A DNA stretch of 37,045 nt, from assembly GCA_902806085.1 (NCBI GenBank), contig CADCVH010000046.1:1-37045 (forward strand), given 5' to 3'. The DNA comes from an uncultured Rubrobacteraceae bacterium (lineage in GTDB: Bacteria > Actinomycetota > Rubrobacteria > Rubrobacterales > Rubrobacteraceae). The notes beneath the pieces were generated by a model. The model made no database searches. It had not been told where the DNA came from and saw only the letters and a program-made list of their open reading frames with translations. Positions 7,543 to 15,488 of this stretch are shown here, in pieces. Position 1 is the stretch's first letter, and each line of letters begins with the position of its first letter. The position numbers were made by a program, and so were the translations under genes.

Positions 7543-8493
7543 GTGACCCTGCTCCTGACCGAAGACCAGGTCGAGGAACTCCTCGACATGCCCGCGACAC
7601 TCGACGCCGTCGAGGCCGTCCTGCGCCAGCAGGCGGAGGGCCGCGCCACCAACCGCGCCCGCCGCCGCGTCGCCCTCCCGAAGAGCGGCCTGAACGTCAT
7701 GTTCGCCGGCGCCCCCGAGATAGACGCCTTAGGCCTCAAGGCCTACACCGTCGCCAGGGGCGGCGCCCGTTTCTACACCATGCTCTTCGATCCGGAGAGC
7801 GGGGAGCTCCTCTCCATCCTCCAATCGGACCGCATGGGCCAGATGCGCACGGGTGCGGCGACCGGCGTCGCCACGAAACACCTCGCCCGCGAAGACGCGA
7901 AGACGCTGGGCATCTACGGCGCGGGCTGGCAGGCCGAGAGCCAGCTCGAGGCCATAGCGGCCGTCCGCAACCTCGAACGCGTGATCGTCTTTAGCCGCAG
8001 GGAGGATTCTCGCAAGCGGTTCGCCGAGAAGATGGGCGCGAAGCTCGGGATGGACATAGAGACCACCCACGCCGCGGAGGAGCCGGCCGTCCAGGACATC
8101 GTGGTGACCGTGACCTCCTCAACAGAACCGGTGCTCCTCGGCGAGTGGCTCAGGCCGGGGACCCACGTAAACGCCGCCGGGTCGAACTTCCTGCTCAAGA
8201 GCGAGATCGACCGCGAGGTCGTCCGACGCGCCGCCTTTGTCTGCGTCGATTCGCGCGAGGAGCTGGGCCTCGAAGCCGGCGACCTCTTGCCGGCCCTCGA
8301 GACCGGCGCCCTCCTACCCGAGGCCGTCTACGAGCTAGGCGGGGTCATCGCCGGCCAGGTCCCGGGGCGCCGGAGCCCGGATGACATAACCCTCTTCGCC
8401 AGTCAGGGCCTGGCCCTCGAAGACCTCGCCGCCGCCCGCGTCGTCTACGACCGCGCCGTCGAGCGTGACGTCGGCCAGAAGATAGAGTTTTAG
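7543..8493 (+). CDS. Ornithine cyclodeaminase/mu-crystallin family protein
   Basis: A 316-residue NAD(P)-binding protein. Family features are KSGLNVMFAGAP with LGLKAYTV near residues 45-70, the substrate/nicotinamide segment SDRMGQMRTGAATGVATKHLA, the Rossmann glycine motif GIYGAGWQAESQLEAI, and THVNAAGSNFLLKSEID. Members include ornithine cyclodeaminase, alanine dehydrogenase, ketimine reductases and related enzymes, and sequence alone does not fix the substrate here. Start: GTG at 7543 with GGGGGA about 7 nt upstream; the longer open frame overlaps trpG and is rejected. The gene diverges from the trp operon and ends against a long hairpin element at 8492-8606 shared with the convergent LacI gene. 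Confidence 0.88.
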   Translation: MTLLLTEDQVEELLDMPATLDAVEAVLRQQAEGRATNRARRRVALPKSGLNVMFAGAPEIDALGLKAYTVARGGARFYTMLFDPESGELLSILQSDRMGQMRTGAATGVATKHLAREDAKTLGIYGAGWQAESQLEAIAAVRNLERVIVFSRREDSRKRFAEKMGAKLGMDIETTHAAEEPAVQDIVVTVTSSTEPVLLGEWLRPGTHVNAAGSNFLLKSEIDREVVRRAAFVCVDSREELGLEAGDLLPALETGALLPEAVYELGGVIAGQVPGRRSPDDITLFASQGLALEDLAAARVVYDRAVERDVGQKIEF

Positions 8494-8606
8494 GTTCGAG
8501 GCTCTAGGTCGCCTTCTTCGAAGGCTCTCAGGTTCTAGGGGTGGGTCGTCGGGTCCGGGCTCCGACAACCCACCCCTAGAACCTAGAACCTCAAAACCTC
8601 GAACCT
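8492..8606. terminator. Nested hairpin element between convergent genes (repeat family C)
   Basis: The inner arms 8530-8552 and 8562-8584 are complementary at 22 of 23 positions around a 9-nt loop (AGGTTCTAGGGGTGGGT... with its complement). Outer arms AGGTTCGAG (8492-8500) and CTCGAACCT (8598-8606) pair around it, and a third small hairpin GCCTTC-TTC-GAAGGC sits at 8511-8525. The element lies exactly between the stops of two convergent genes, as a bidirectional terminator would. The AGGTTCTAGGGGTG-type arms recur at 19294-19371, and related TAGGTTC/TAGGCTC heptads at 16603-16762 and 18458-18497. Confidence 0.75.
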
Positions 8607-9711
8607 ATCCCCGGGGCGCCGCCGTGGAGTCCCTTACGACGAGCCTGGTTCGCAGCATCTTCGGGGTCTCCGGCTCCTCCCCGCCCAGCCTGGCGACGAG
8701 CAACCTGCCCGCGAGGAGACCCTTCTCGACGTGGTCCTGGTGGACGGTGGTTAGCGGCGGGTTGGAGCGGGCGGCCTCCGGAACGTCGTCGAAGCCGACG
8801 ATGGAGAGGTCGCCGGGCACCGAGAGGCCCATCTCCCTGGCGGCCTCGATAGCGCCGAAAGCGAGCTGGTCGCTGATGGCGACCAGCGCGGTCGGGCGCG
8901 GGTCTATGCCGAGCAGGACCCTGGCGGCGTTGGCTCCCTCTTCAGGATCGTTCTCGGGGCACTCGTAGACGGGGACGGACTCCCACGCCACGCCCATGCC
9001 CTCGACGGCGCTCCTGTAACCTTCGAGACGCAGACGCGTGGACCTGAACGCAACCTCTGCCTGCCGGTCCGGGCCCGCGAGCCCGCCGACGGGCTGCGGG
9101 GCGAGCTCGTAGGAGACTATCCCGATGCGCCGGTGGCCGAGACCCACGAGGTGCTCCGCGGCGGCGCGGGCGCCGCCCTCGTCGTCGACGCCCACGCGGG
9201 ACATGTCTTCGGCGAAGACCTCCGGCGGGTCGTCGACGAGCACGGCCGGCAGCCGCCTGTCGCGGACCGCCCCGATCATCTGGTCCCCCTCGGCCATGCA
9301 GTAGACGACGAAGCCGTCGACCGCGGCGGCCCTCACGGCCTCAGGGTCGTGGCGGCCCGAGATGGATCCTGGTACGAGCAGGAGCCCGAGGCCTGCCTCC
9401 TCCGCAGCCCTGGAGACGCCCTCGAAGAAGAGCACCGCCGCGGGGTCCGCGAAGGCGTAGGAGAGCCTGTCCGCGTAGAGGACGCCGATGGCCCCGGCCC
9501 GACCGCGCCTCAAGCCCCGAGCGGTCGGGTCGGGGCCCGCGTAACCGAGCCGCCGGGCCGCCTCCATTACCTTCTCGCGCGACTCTTCGGAGAGCTGATC
9601 CGGGCGGTTGTAAGCGTTCGATACGGTCGCCGGCGACACCCCAACCTCGGCCGCCACCTCCTTCAAGGTGGCCCGCCGTCTCCTGACCCCTTCTGCCGGG
9701 TTGACGCCCAT
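8605..9711 (-). CDS. LacI-family transcriptional regulator
   Basis: A 368-residue repressor. Residues 14-60 are the LacI helix-turn-helix and hinge helix (TLKEVAAEVGVSPATVSNAYN, then SEESREKVMEAARRLGY). The remainder is a periplasmic-binding-protein-like effector domain (GAIGVLYADRLSY, VVYCMAEGDQM, GHRRIGIVSYE, ISDQLAFGAIEAAREMG and the hallmark VPGDLSIVGFDDVPEA). It probably senses a sugar and controls the divergent rightward genes for a carrier and an alpha-glucosidase; the ligand is inferred from context only. Start ATG at 9711. A palindromic AT-rich site lies in the 61-bp divergent gap to the next gene. Confidence 0.93.
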   Translation of the reverse strand: MGVNPAEGVRRRRATLKEVAAEVGVSPATVSNAYNRPDQLSEESREKVMEAARRLGYAGPDPTARGLRRGRAGAIGVLYADRLSYAFADPAAVLFFEGVSRAAEEAGLGLLLVPGSISGRHDPEAVRAAAVDGFVVYCMAEGDQMIGAVRDRRLPAVLVDDPPEVFAEDMSRVGVDDEGGARAAAEHLVGLGHRRIGIVSYELAPQPVGGLAGPDRQAEVAFRSTRLRLEGYRSAVEGMGVAWESVPVYECPENDPEEGANAARVLLGIDPRPTALVAISDQLAFGAIEAAREMGLSVPGDLSIVGFDDVPEAARSNPPLTTVHQDHVEKGLLAGRLLVARLGGEEPETPKMLRTRLVVRDSTAAPRG

Positions 9712-9731
9712 AGAACCCGTATGATAGCCTA

Positions 9732-9758
9732 CTGAATCGATTAAGTAAAACGATTCAG
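9732..9758. promoter_or_regulatory. Candidate LacI-type operator in divergent promoter region
   Basis: CTGAATCG (9732-9739) and CGATTCAG (9751-9758) form a perfect 8-bp inverted repeat separated by 11 nt. The left half also sits in a TGAATCGATTAA imperfect palindrome with the central CG typical of LacI-family operators. It lies between the LacI start (9711) and the GTG at 9773, in the only AT-rich part of the gap, so it could serve autoregulation and control of the rightward operon. Confidence 0.6.
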
Positions 9759-9772
9759 AGAGGTGGTGCGGC

Positions 9773-10237
9773 GTGGTCGGTCTAATGGACGTTCGGGAGC
9801 AGGTAGACCTGGACTACGCCCGGGCGCGGCGGCGGGCGCTTGTCGGCAGGTTGATGGCGTGGGTCGGGAGGCGGTGCCGGGCTTTGTGCGCCTTTGAGGA
9901 GGCGCGGCGGGAGCGGGGGGCTGAGAACCGGCGCTACGTTGGCCGGAGGGTTGTGGAGGTTGGCCGGGTGGTCGGCAGCGTTGGCCGGTGGCGGGAGTTC
10001 GACGGCGGGTTCATGCCTACAAGGGCCAGCGCGGGGCGGTGGAAGAGGGTGGATCTCGCGTTCCGCACCGGGCGGGATCTCCCGCCCGTCGTCCTGTACA
10101 AGCTCGGGGGCGACTACTACGTCGTCGACGGCAACCATCGCGTGAGCGTGGCGCGTTTCGAGGGCGTGGAGATGATCGACGCCGAGGTCACAGAGTTCTT
10201 TCCCCGCCACGCCAATGCCCCGCGGGTCGCCGGGTGA
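9773..10237 (+). CDS. ParB-like N-terminal domain protein
   Basis: A 154-residue protein. Its C-terminal half (about residues 85-145) reads RVDLAFRTGRDLPPVVLYKLGGDYYVVDGNHRV (shown in part: DLPPVVLYKLGG, VVDGNHRVSVARFEG), matching the ParB/Srx fold signature DGNHRxxxA. The N-terminal half is Arg-rich and helical (VDLDYARARRRALVGRL). Without a helix-turn-helix or partner ParA it is unlikely to be a partitioning protein; stand-alone ParB-like domains can be nucleotide-hydrolysing or DNA-associated, and the role here is unknown. GTG 9773 is preferred because GAGAGGTGG lies 7-9 nt upstream; ATG 9785 is an alternative. The stop overlaps the MFS start by 4 nt (GTGA). Confidence 0.75.
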   Translation: MVGLMDVREQVDLDYARARRRALVGRLMAWVGRRCRALCAFEEARRERGAENRRYVGRRVVEVGRVVGSVGRWREFDGGFMPTRASAGRWKRVDLAFRTGRDLPPVVLYKLGGDYYVVDGNHRVSVARFEGVEMIDAEVTEFFPRHANAPRVAG

Positions 10238-11400
10238 CGGGGCGGCCCGAACAGGATATCCGGCGCGCCAGGCGGGCCGTGCTCGCCGTCTTCGCCCTCA
10301 ACGGGTTCGCGCTCGGGGGCTGGTTCGTCCGGATACCGGCGGTGCAGGAGCGGCTGGGGCTCGGGGAGGGGTTGTTAGGTGTCGCGCTGCTAGGTACCGC
10401 CGTCGGGGCGCTGGCGGCGATGACGGCGGTAGGCGCCCTTATCTCCCGTTTCGGCAGCCGGCCCGTGGTCGGGGTCTCGGCGGTGCTGCTCGCGGTCTCC
10501 CTGATCCCGCTGGCCATAGCACCCAACCTGCCCATCCTCGTCGCGGCGCTAGTCCTGGTCGGCGTGGGCAACGGCGCGCTCGACGTCTCCATGAACGCCC
10601 ACGCCGTGACCGTCGAGGAGCGCTACGGGCGCAGGGTCATGTCCTCCTTCCACGCCGCGTTCAGCTTCGGCGCCCTCGGCGGCTCCGTGGTCGGAGGTCT
10701 CGTCGCCGCGGCCGGCATCGGCGTCCTCCCCCACTTCCTCGCCGTCTTCGCGGTCGTGATCCTCGCCACCGTCCCGGCCTACCGGGCGCTCCTGCCGTCT
10801 GACGCGGACGCCGCCGAAGGCGGGGCGCCGGCGTTCGCCCGCCCCACGCGGGCGCTCCTCGGCCTTGGCATCGTCTCTTTCTGCGTCCTGCTCGGCGAGG
10901 GCGCGATGTCCGACTGGTCCGCCGTGTACCTGGACAACACCCTCGAGACCGGCCCCGGCTTCGCCGCGGCGGGCTACGCGGCCTTCTCGCTCTCCATGGC
11001 CCTCGGCCGCCTCTTCGGTGACGACCTGGCCGAGAGGTTCGGACCTGCCCGCCTGGTCCGCCTCTGCGGCGCCGTGGCGGCCGTGGGCCTGGGCGTCGCC
11101 CTCGCCGTCGGCAGCCCGGCCTTCGCCCTCGTCGGCTTCGCCTGCGCCGGGGCGGGCTTCTCCGTCGTCTTTCCCCTCGCGCTCAGCGCCGCCGGGGGGA
11201 CGGAGGGCGTGGCCACGGGACCGGCGCTCGCCGCCGTCTCGACCGCCGGTTACACGGGCTTCCTCATAGGCCCGCCCGCCATCGGCTTCGTGGCCGAGGT
11301 CGCAGGCCTCGGCACGGCCCTCTACCTCGTCGTGGGCCTCAGCACCGCCGTCTTCCTTCTCGGCGGCACCGTCAGGCCCGGAGGCGGCAAGGCAAAGTAG
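10234..11400 (+). CDS. MFS transporter, YbjJ-like
   Basis: A 388-residue carrier with about twelve hydrophobic helices. After a short cytoplasmic N terminus (RPEQDIRRARRA), the first helix reads AVLAVFALNGFALGGWFVRIP, and GNGALDVSMNAHAVTVEERYGR, about residues 105-130, is typical of YbjJ/FucP-like sugar or drug MFS proteins. The start is GTG 10234, overlapping the ParB-like stop, which implies translational coupling. It lies between the LacI operator and the alpha-glucosidase, so uptake of a sugar is plausible (inference from context only). A 9-bp stem hairpin follows it at 11448-11468. Confidence 0.88.
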   Translation: MTGRPEQDIRRARRAVLAVFALNGFALGGWFVRIPAVQERLGLGEGLLGVALLGTAVGALAAMTAVGALISRFGSRPVVGVSAVLLAVSLIPLAIAPNLPILVAALVLVGVGNGALDVSMNAHAVTVEERYGRRVMSSFHAAFSFGALGGSVVGGLVAAAGIGVLPHFLAVFAVVILATVPAYRALLPSDADAAEGGAPAFARPTRALLGLGIVSFCVLLGEGAMSDWSAVYLDNTLETGPGFAAAGYAAFSLSMALGRLFGDDLAERFGPARLVRLCGAVAAVGLGVALAVGSPAFALVGFACAGAGFSVVFPLALSAAGGTEGVATGPALAAVSTAGYTGFLIGPPAIGFVAEVAGLGTALYLVVGLSTAVFLLGGTVRPGGGKAK

Positions 11401-11447
11401 CCCGTAGAATGCCAACGTTAGCCAGGCCCGACGCGCCCAAGGCGTAA

Positions 11448-11468
11448 GGGCGGGTTCCGAACCCGCCC
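11448..11468 (+). terminator. GC-rich hairpin between MFS and GH31 genes
   Basis: GGGCGGGTT and AACCCGCCC are perfectly complementary around a 3-nt loop (CCG). There is no U-tract. It lies 48 nt past the MFS stop and 24 nt before the GH31 start, so it could attenuate read-through or be a REP-like element like the palindrome at 5112-5139. Confidence 0.55.
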
Positions 11469-11491
11469 GCCAACCAACCGGAGGTAACACG

Positions 11492-13918
11492 ATGATAGAG
11501 AGGCGGCCGGAGACCGGCGGAGCGTACGAGCCGCTCGGCGCGGGGGATCTCGTGGACCACGGCGACAGGGGGCTCCGGCTGAGGTCCGGCGCGGCCACGA
11601 TAGAGGTTACGGCGCTCGCCCCCGACCTCTTTCGCGTCGGCATGTTCCCGGAGGGCCGGGCGCCGCAGTACCGGACGGAGGCCATCGCCAAAGAGGACTG
11701 GGAGCCCGTGGAGATCTCCATGCAGCAGTCCGACGACGAGCTAACGCTCTCCACGACCGCGGCCACCGCCCACGTCTCCCTCGACCCTTTGCGCGTCCGG
11801 TTCACGGACGGCTCGGGCAGGGAGTTCGCCGCGGACGATGAGGCCCTTGGCATGGGCCCGGTAGTTGCTCCGGGGGCTGACGTGTTCAGCCAGCCGCTCG
11901 GGAGCCCGGTCCGGCTCTACAAGAAGCGGGCCGCGGGCGAGCGGTACTTCGGGTGCGGGGAGCGTACGAGCGGGCTGGAGAAGACGGGCTCCCACCAGGT
12001 CTTCTGGAATGTGGACCCGCCGGCCGGGCACACGGCCTCGTTCAACAACCTCTACTCTTCCATCCCGTTCGTCCTCTCGATGGCGGGCGGCAAGGCCCAC
12101 GGCCTCTTCTTCGACAACACCCACCGCGTCGAGCTCGACCTGGCGCTCGAAGACACGGACCGCGCCTACTTCGGCGCCGAGGGTGGGGACGTCGTCTACT
12201 ACGTCTTCTGCGGCCCGACCCCGGCCGGGGTGCTCGACCGTTACACCGAGCTCACCGGACGCATCCCGATGCCCCCGCTCTGGTCGCTGGGCAACCAGCA
12301 GTGCCGCTACTCGTATATGGACGAGGCCGAGGTAAGGGACGTGGCGCGCAACTTCAGGGAGCGGGACATCCCGTGCGACGTCATCTACCTGGATATCCAT
12401 TACATGGACGGCTACCGCGTCTTTACCTGGAACAAGGAGAGGTTCCCGGACCCTGAGGGACTGATCTCGGACCTCCACGAACAGGGCTTCCACGTCGTGA
12501 CCATCGTCGACCCCGGCGTGAAGATAGACGAGGACTACCCCGTCTACGTCGAGGGCCGCGAGCGCGACCTCTACTGCAAGACGAAGGAGGGCGAGGAGTA
12601 CCACAACGTCGTCTGGCCCGGCCTGTGCGCCTTCCCGGACTTCACGAGCCCCGAGACGCGCGGGTGGTGGGGTGAGAACCACAAGGTGCTCACGGACGTG
12701 GGCGTCGATGGGATCTGGTGCGACATGAACGAGCCGGCGCTCTTCGTCCCCCGCCAGTCCACGATGCCCGACGACGTTGTCCACCCCGGTGGCGCGAACG
12801 GCGGCCCGAAGTGGCACGCCCAGATCCACAACACCTACGGCTCCCTCGTCGCCCGCGCCGCCCGCGAGGGCCTGCTCAAGCTGAAGCCAGACGAACGTCC
12901 CTTCGTCATAACGCGGGCGGGCTACTCGGGACTCCAGCGGCACGCGATGCAGTGGACGGGGGACAACTCGAGTTGGTGGGAGCACCTCTGGATGAGCATG
13001 CCCCAGCTCCAGAACCTGGGTCTCTCCGGCGTGGCGTGGGCCGGGGTGGACATCGGGGGGTTCTTCGGCGACTCGAACGGCGAGCTTCTCGCCCGCTGGA
13101 CGGAGATGGGCGTCTTCCAGCCGTTCTGCCGCAACCACACCGCCATAGGCACCCGCCGCCAGGAGCCGTGGGCCTTCGGCGAGCCCTACGAGTCTGTCTG
13201 CCGCGAGATGATCAAGCTCAGGCAGCGCCTCCTCCCCCACCTCTACACGCTCTTTGAGGAATGCCACCGCACCGGAGCCCCGATCCTGCGCCCCCTCCTC
13301 TTCGAGTACCCCGAGGACGAGACAACCTACACGGCCGACGACGAGTTCCTGCTCGGCGACGCACTCCTCGTCGCCCCCATCTTCCGCCCCGGCATCGAAC
13401 ACCGCCACGTCTACCTTCCAGAGGGCTCCTGGACCCACTTCTGGACCGGCGAGCGCCTCGAAGGGCCGGCGCACGTCCTCGCCCACGCGCCTCTAGGCGA
13501 GCCCGCCGTCTACCTCAAGGCCAACACCCCGCTCCCGATGGGACCGGACGCGCCCCATACCGGCGCCGCGGCTACCGACCCGCTGACCGTCCTCGTCCAT
13601 CCCGCCTCAGGCGCCGCCCTGGGTTCCACCTCGCTCTACGAGGACGCCGGCGACGGCTTCGGCCACGAGAGCGGGGAGTACGCCCGGCGCGAGATTTCCT
13701 GTGAGGCCTCCGAGGATCGGATAATCGTCCGCTTCAGCGCGCGCGAGGGCTCGTTCGTGCCGCAGAGGGAGACGGTTCTGCTGGAGTTGCGCGGCGTCGA
13801 GCCGGCGCGGAGCGTCTCGGTAAACGGCGGGGCCGGTGAGTCGGGGCCGACGGATAGAGGCCTCGTGGTGACCCTGCCAGAGGTGGTTGGGGAAACCGTT
13901 GTAGAAGTGGTCCTGTAG
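11492..13918 (+). CDS. Glycoside hydrolase family 31 alpha-glucosidase
   Basis: An 808-residue cytoplasmic enzyme (no signal peptide) that hydrolyses terminal alpha-linked glucose. The layout is that of GH31: N-terminal beta-sandwich (about 1-250), (beta/alpha)8 barrel and C-terminal beta domains. The nucleophile is Asp411 in WCDMNEPA and the acid/base is Asp491 in WTGDNSSWWEH; PLWSLGNQQCRYSY, DVIYLDIHYMDGYRVFTW, ITRAGYSG and GVDIGGF are further signatures. The start is ATG 11492 with GGAGGT 6 nt upstream, the best ribosome site in this locus. Substrate could be maltose/isomaltose oligosaccharides or other alpha-glucosides; alpha-xylosidase activity is not excluded. Likely works with the preceding MFS carrier under the LacI regulator. 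Confidence 0.95.
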   Translation: MIERRPETGGAYEPLGAGDLVDHGDRGLRLRSGAATIEVTALAPDLFRVGMFPEGRAPQYRTEAIAKEDWEPVEISMQQSDDELTLSTTAATAHVSLDPLRVRFTDGSGREFAADDEALGMGPVVAPGADVFSQPLGSPVRLYKKRAAGERYFGCGERTSGLEKTGSHQVFWNVDPPAGHTASFNNLYSSIPFVLSMAGGKAHGLFFDNTHRVELDLALEDTDRAYFGAEGGDVVYYVFCGPTPAGVLDRYTELTGRIPMPPLWSLGNQQCRYSYMDEAEVRDVARNFRERDIPCDVIYLDIHYMDGYRVFTWNKERFPDPEGLISDLHEQGFHVVTIVDPGVKIDEDYPVYVEGRERDLYCKTKEGEEYHNVVWPGLCAFPDFTSPETRGWWGENHKVLTDVGVDGIWCDMNEPALFVPRQSTMPDDVVHPGGANGGPKWHAQIHNTYGSLVARAAREGLLKLKPDERPFVITRAGYSGLQRHAMQWTGDNSSWWEHLWMSMPQLQNLGLSGVAWAGVDIGGFFGDSNGELLARWTEMGVFQPFCRNHTAIGTRRQEPWAFGEPYESVCREMIKLRQRLLPHLYTLFEECHRTGAPILRPLLFEYPEDETTYTADDEFLLGDALLVAPIFRPGIEHRHVYLPEGSWTHFWTGERLEGPAHVLAHAPLGEPAVYLKANTPLPMGPDAPHTGAAATDPLTVLVHPASGAALGSTSLYEDAGDGFGHESGEYARREISCEASEDRIIVRFSAREGSFVPQRETVLLELRGVEPARSVSVNGGAGESGPTDRGLVVTLPEVVGETVVEVVL

Positions 13919-13932
13919 CGAGGTTTGGGGGG

Positions 13933-14814
13933 TTGCGGCGGGTGTTCCGTTCGGCGCTGATCCTGCTCGGCAGCCTCGCGGCCGGGTACCTGGGCCTCTG
14001 CCTGTTCGTCGTCTACAAGATGACCGGCGCGAGGGGCCGCGCGCCCGAGGCCACGCCGACCAACGCCGGCCTCGACTACGAGAGCGTCGGGCTCACGAGC
14101 ACCGACGGCGTCCGCCTCTCCGGCTGGTGGATACCGGCGGGCGACTCCCGCCGCGCCGCGATCCTCGTCCACGGCTGGGGCGGAGATAAATCTGACGAGC
14201 ATGTCCTGAAGACCGCGCCCGTCTACCACCGCGAGGGCTACAACGTGCTCGTCCTGGATCTCCGGGCGCACGGAGAGTCCGGCGGGGGACGCCGCACGCT
14301 CGGCTACCGCGAGACGCGGGACGTCCTGGGCGCGCTACTCTGGACCCGAAAACGCGGCTACCGGCCGGAAGATACCGTGCTCCACGGATGGTCCATGGGA
14401 GGCACGACCGTGGTGCGCGCCGCGCCGGGGACGGGGGTAGCCGCGGTCGTTCAGGAGGCCGGATACGCGGACCTCCCGCGCCTGCTCGAGAGCGCCATAC
14501 CCCGGATCGCCGGCCTCCCCCGCCTCTTCGTCCCCGGCGTCCTGCTGGCGGGCCGCCTCTGGCCCGACTTCGATCCCTGGTCCGTCCAGCCGGGGCGCGA
14601 GGCTTCGAAGCTCTGGAAACAAGGCGTGCCGCTGTTCGTCATCCACTCGACCATAGACGGCGTCATCCCCATCGAGCACGCAAAGATGTTCGCCGGGGCG
14701 CACCCGGGGGCCAGGGTCTGGATCCTGGACGGCCACGACCACGTCGAGGCCTTCGCCCACCCCGAGTACGAGGAGAGGCTGCGGTCCTTCCTCCAGGGGT
14801 CCAGAGAAGCATGA
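13933..14814 (+). CDS. Membrane-anchored alpha/beta hydrolase
   Basis: A 293-residue alpha/beta hydrolase with an N-terminal hydrophobic anchor (residues 7-29). The nucleophile elbow is GWSMGG (Ser154); likely charge partners are the Asp in HSTIDGVIP and the His in DGHDHVEAF. ILVHGWGGDKSD supplies the oxyanion loop. This is the family of YqkD/YfhR-like hydrolases, with unknown esters as substrates. TTG 13933 is taken as start, following the G-run 13926-13932; GTG 13942 is also possible. Only 14 nt separate it from the GH31 gene, so it is likely in the same transcript, though a link to sugar use is not shown by sequence. Confidence 0.85.
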   Translation: MRRVFRSALILLGSLAAGYLGLCLFVVYKMTGARGRAPEATPTNAGLDYESVGLTSTDGVRLSGWWIPAGDSRRAAILVHGWGGDKSDEHVLKTAPVYHREGYNVLVLDLRAHGESGGGRRTLGYRETRDVLGALLWTRKRGYRPEDTVLHGWSMGGTTVVRAAPGTGVAAVVQEAGYADLPRLLESAIPRIAGLPRLFVPGVLLAGRLWPDFDPWSVQPGREASKLWKQGVPLFVIHSTIDGVIPIEHAKMFAGAHPGARVWILDGHDHVEAFAHPEYEERLRSFLQGSREA

Positions 14815-14823
14815 ACCCTTACT

Positions 14824-14846
14824 GGTCCTGAGTTCAGATCAGGGCC
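14824..14846. terminator. Bidirectional terminator-like hairpin
   Basis: GGTCCTGA (14824-14831) pairs with TCAGGGCC (14839-14846), one G-U pair, around a 7-nt loop. It lies between the convergent alpha/beta hydrolase and HAD genes; the HAD stop codon is in the loop. Confidence 0.5.
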
Positions 14847-15481
14847 CGCAGGTTCGGGTCGGTAAAATCCTTCGCCACCATGAAGACGCCAGCCTTTCGC
14901 AGCTTCTCCGGTTCCTGGGTGGAGGTTATGCCTACGGTGGGGATGCCGGCGCCCACGGCCGAGGCGATGCCTGATACGGAGTCCTCAAAGGCGAGGGCCA
15001 CTTCCGGGCCCACGTCGAGCTTCTTTAGGGCTTCGTCGTACGGGGCCGGGTCGGGCTTGACGGCCTCGACCTCGATTGAGAGGACGATGGTGTCGAAAAA
15101 GTCCTGGAGCTTTAGGGCCGGCAAGACCGCGCCGACGTTCTCCGCGGGGGCGTTGGTGACGAGGCCGGTCGCGAGGCCGCGGGCCCGTATCTCCTGCAGA
15201 AAGTCCAGGAGTCCGGGGAGCGGCTCGAGGTCGACGGCGAGCTCCCGGAAGCTCATCTCTTTGGCCTCCGAGATCGAACGCCCCTCCTCGTCCGAGAGGT
15301 CCGGCAACAGGTCGCGCACGACCTCGGCGTTGGACCGGCCGCTGATGTTCTCCCTGTAGAACGCCTCGTCCACCTCTATCCCGTGGGGCAACAGGACCTC
15401 CACCCACGTCGGCAGGTGCAACGAGTCCGTCTCGGCGAGCGTCCCGTCGAGGTCGAAGAGCAGGGCCCGGTAGTGGCCCAC
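14834..15481 (-). CDS. HAD-superfamily hydrolase, beta-phosphoglucomutase-like (copy 1)
   Basis: A 215-residue HAD protein of subfamily IA. Motif I is LFDLDGTLAETDS (nucleophile Asp in DLDGT), motif II LVTNAPAEN, the lysine is in EAVKPDPAPY, and motif III is FEDSVSGIASAVGAGIPTVG. A helical cap lies between residues 17 and 85. Such proteins are sugar-phosphate phosphatases or phosphomutases. The start is a GTG at 15481, only 7 nt after the upstream HAD gene, with no strong ribosome site, suggesting coupling. It is paralogous to the next gene (same cap motif SGR..., LPDLSDEE). Nearby sugar genes suggest a sugar-phosphate substrate (inference). Confidence 0.9.
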   Translation of the reverse strand: MGHYRALLFDLDGTLAETDSLHLPTWVEVLLPHGIEVDEAFYRENISGRSNAEVVRDLLPDLSDEEGRSISEAKEMSFRELAVDLEPLPGLLDFLQEIRARGLATGLVTNAPAENVGAVLPALKLQDFFDTIVLSIEVEAVKPDPAPYDEALKKLDVGPEVALAFEDSVSGIASAVGAGIPTVGITSTQEPEKLRKAGVFMVAKDFTDPNLRALI

Positions 15482-15488
15482 GGCCCGG

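Noticed and set aside
11741-13486. 581-residue frame opposite the GH31 gene
   Set aside because: Antisense shadow of a clear GH31 gene; composition follows the codon bias of the sense strand.
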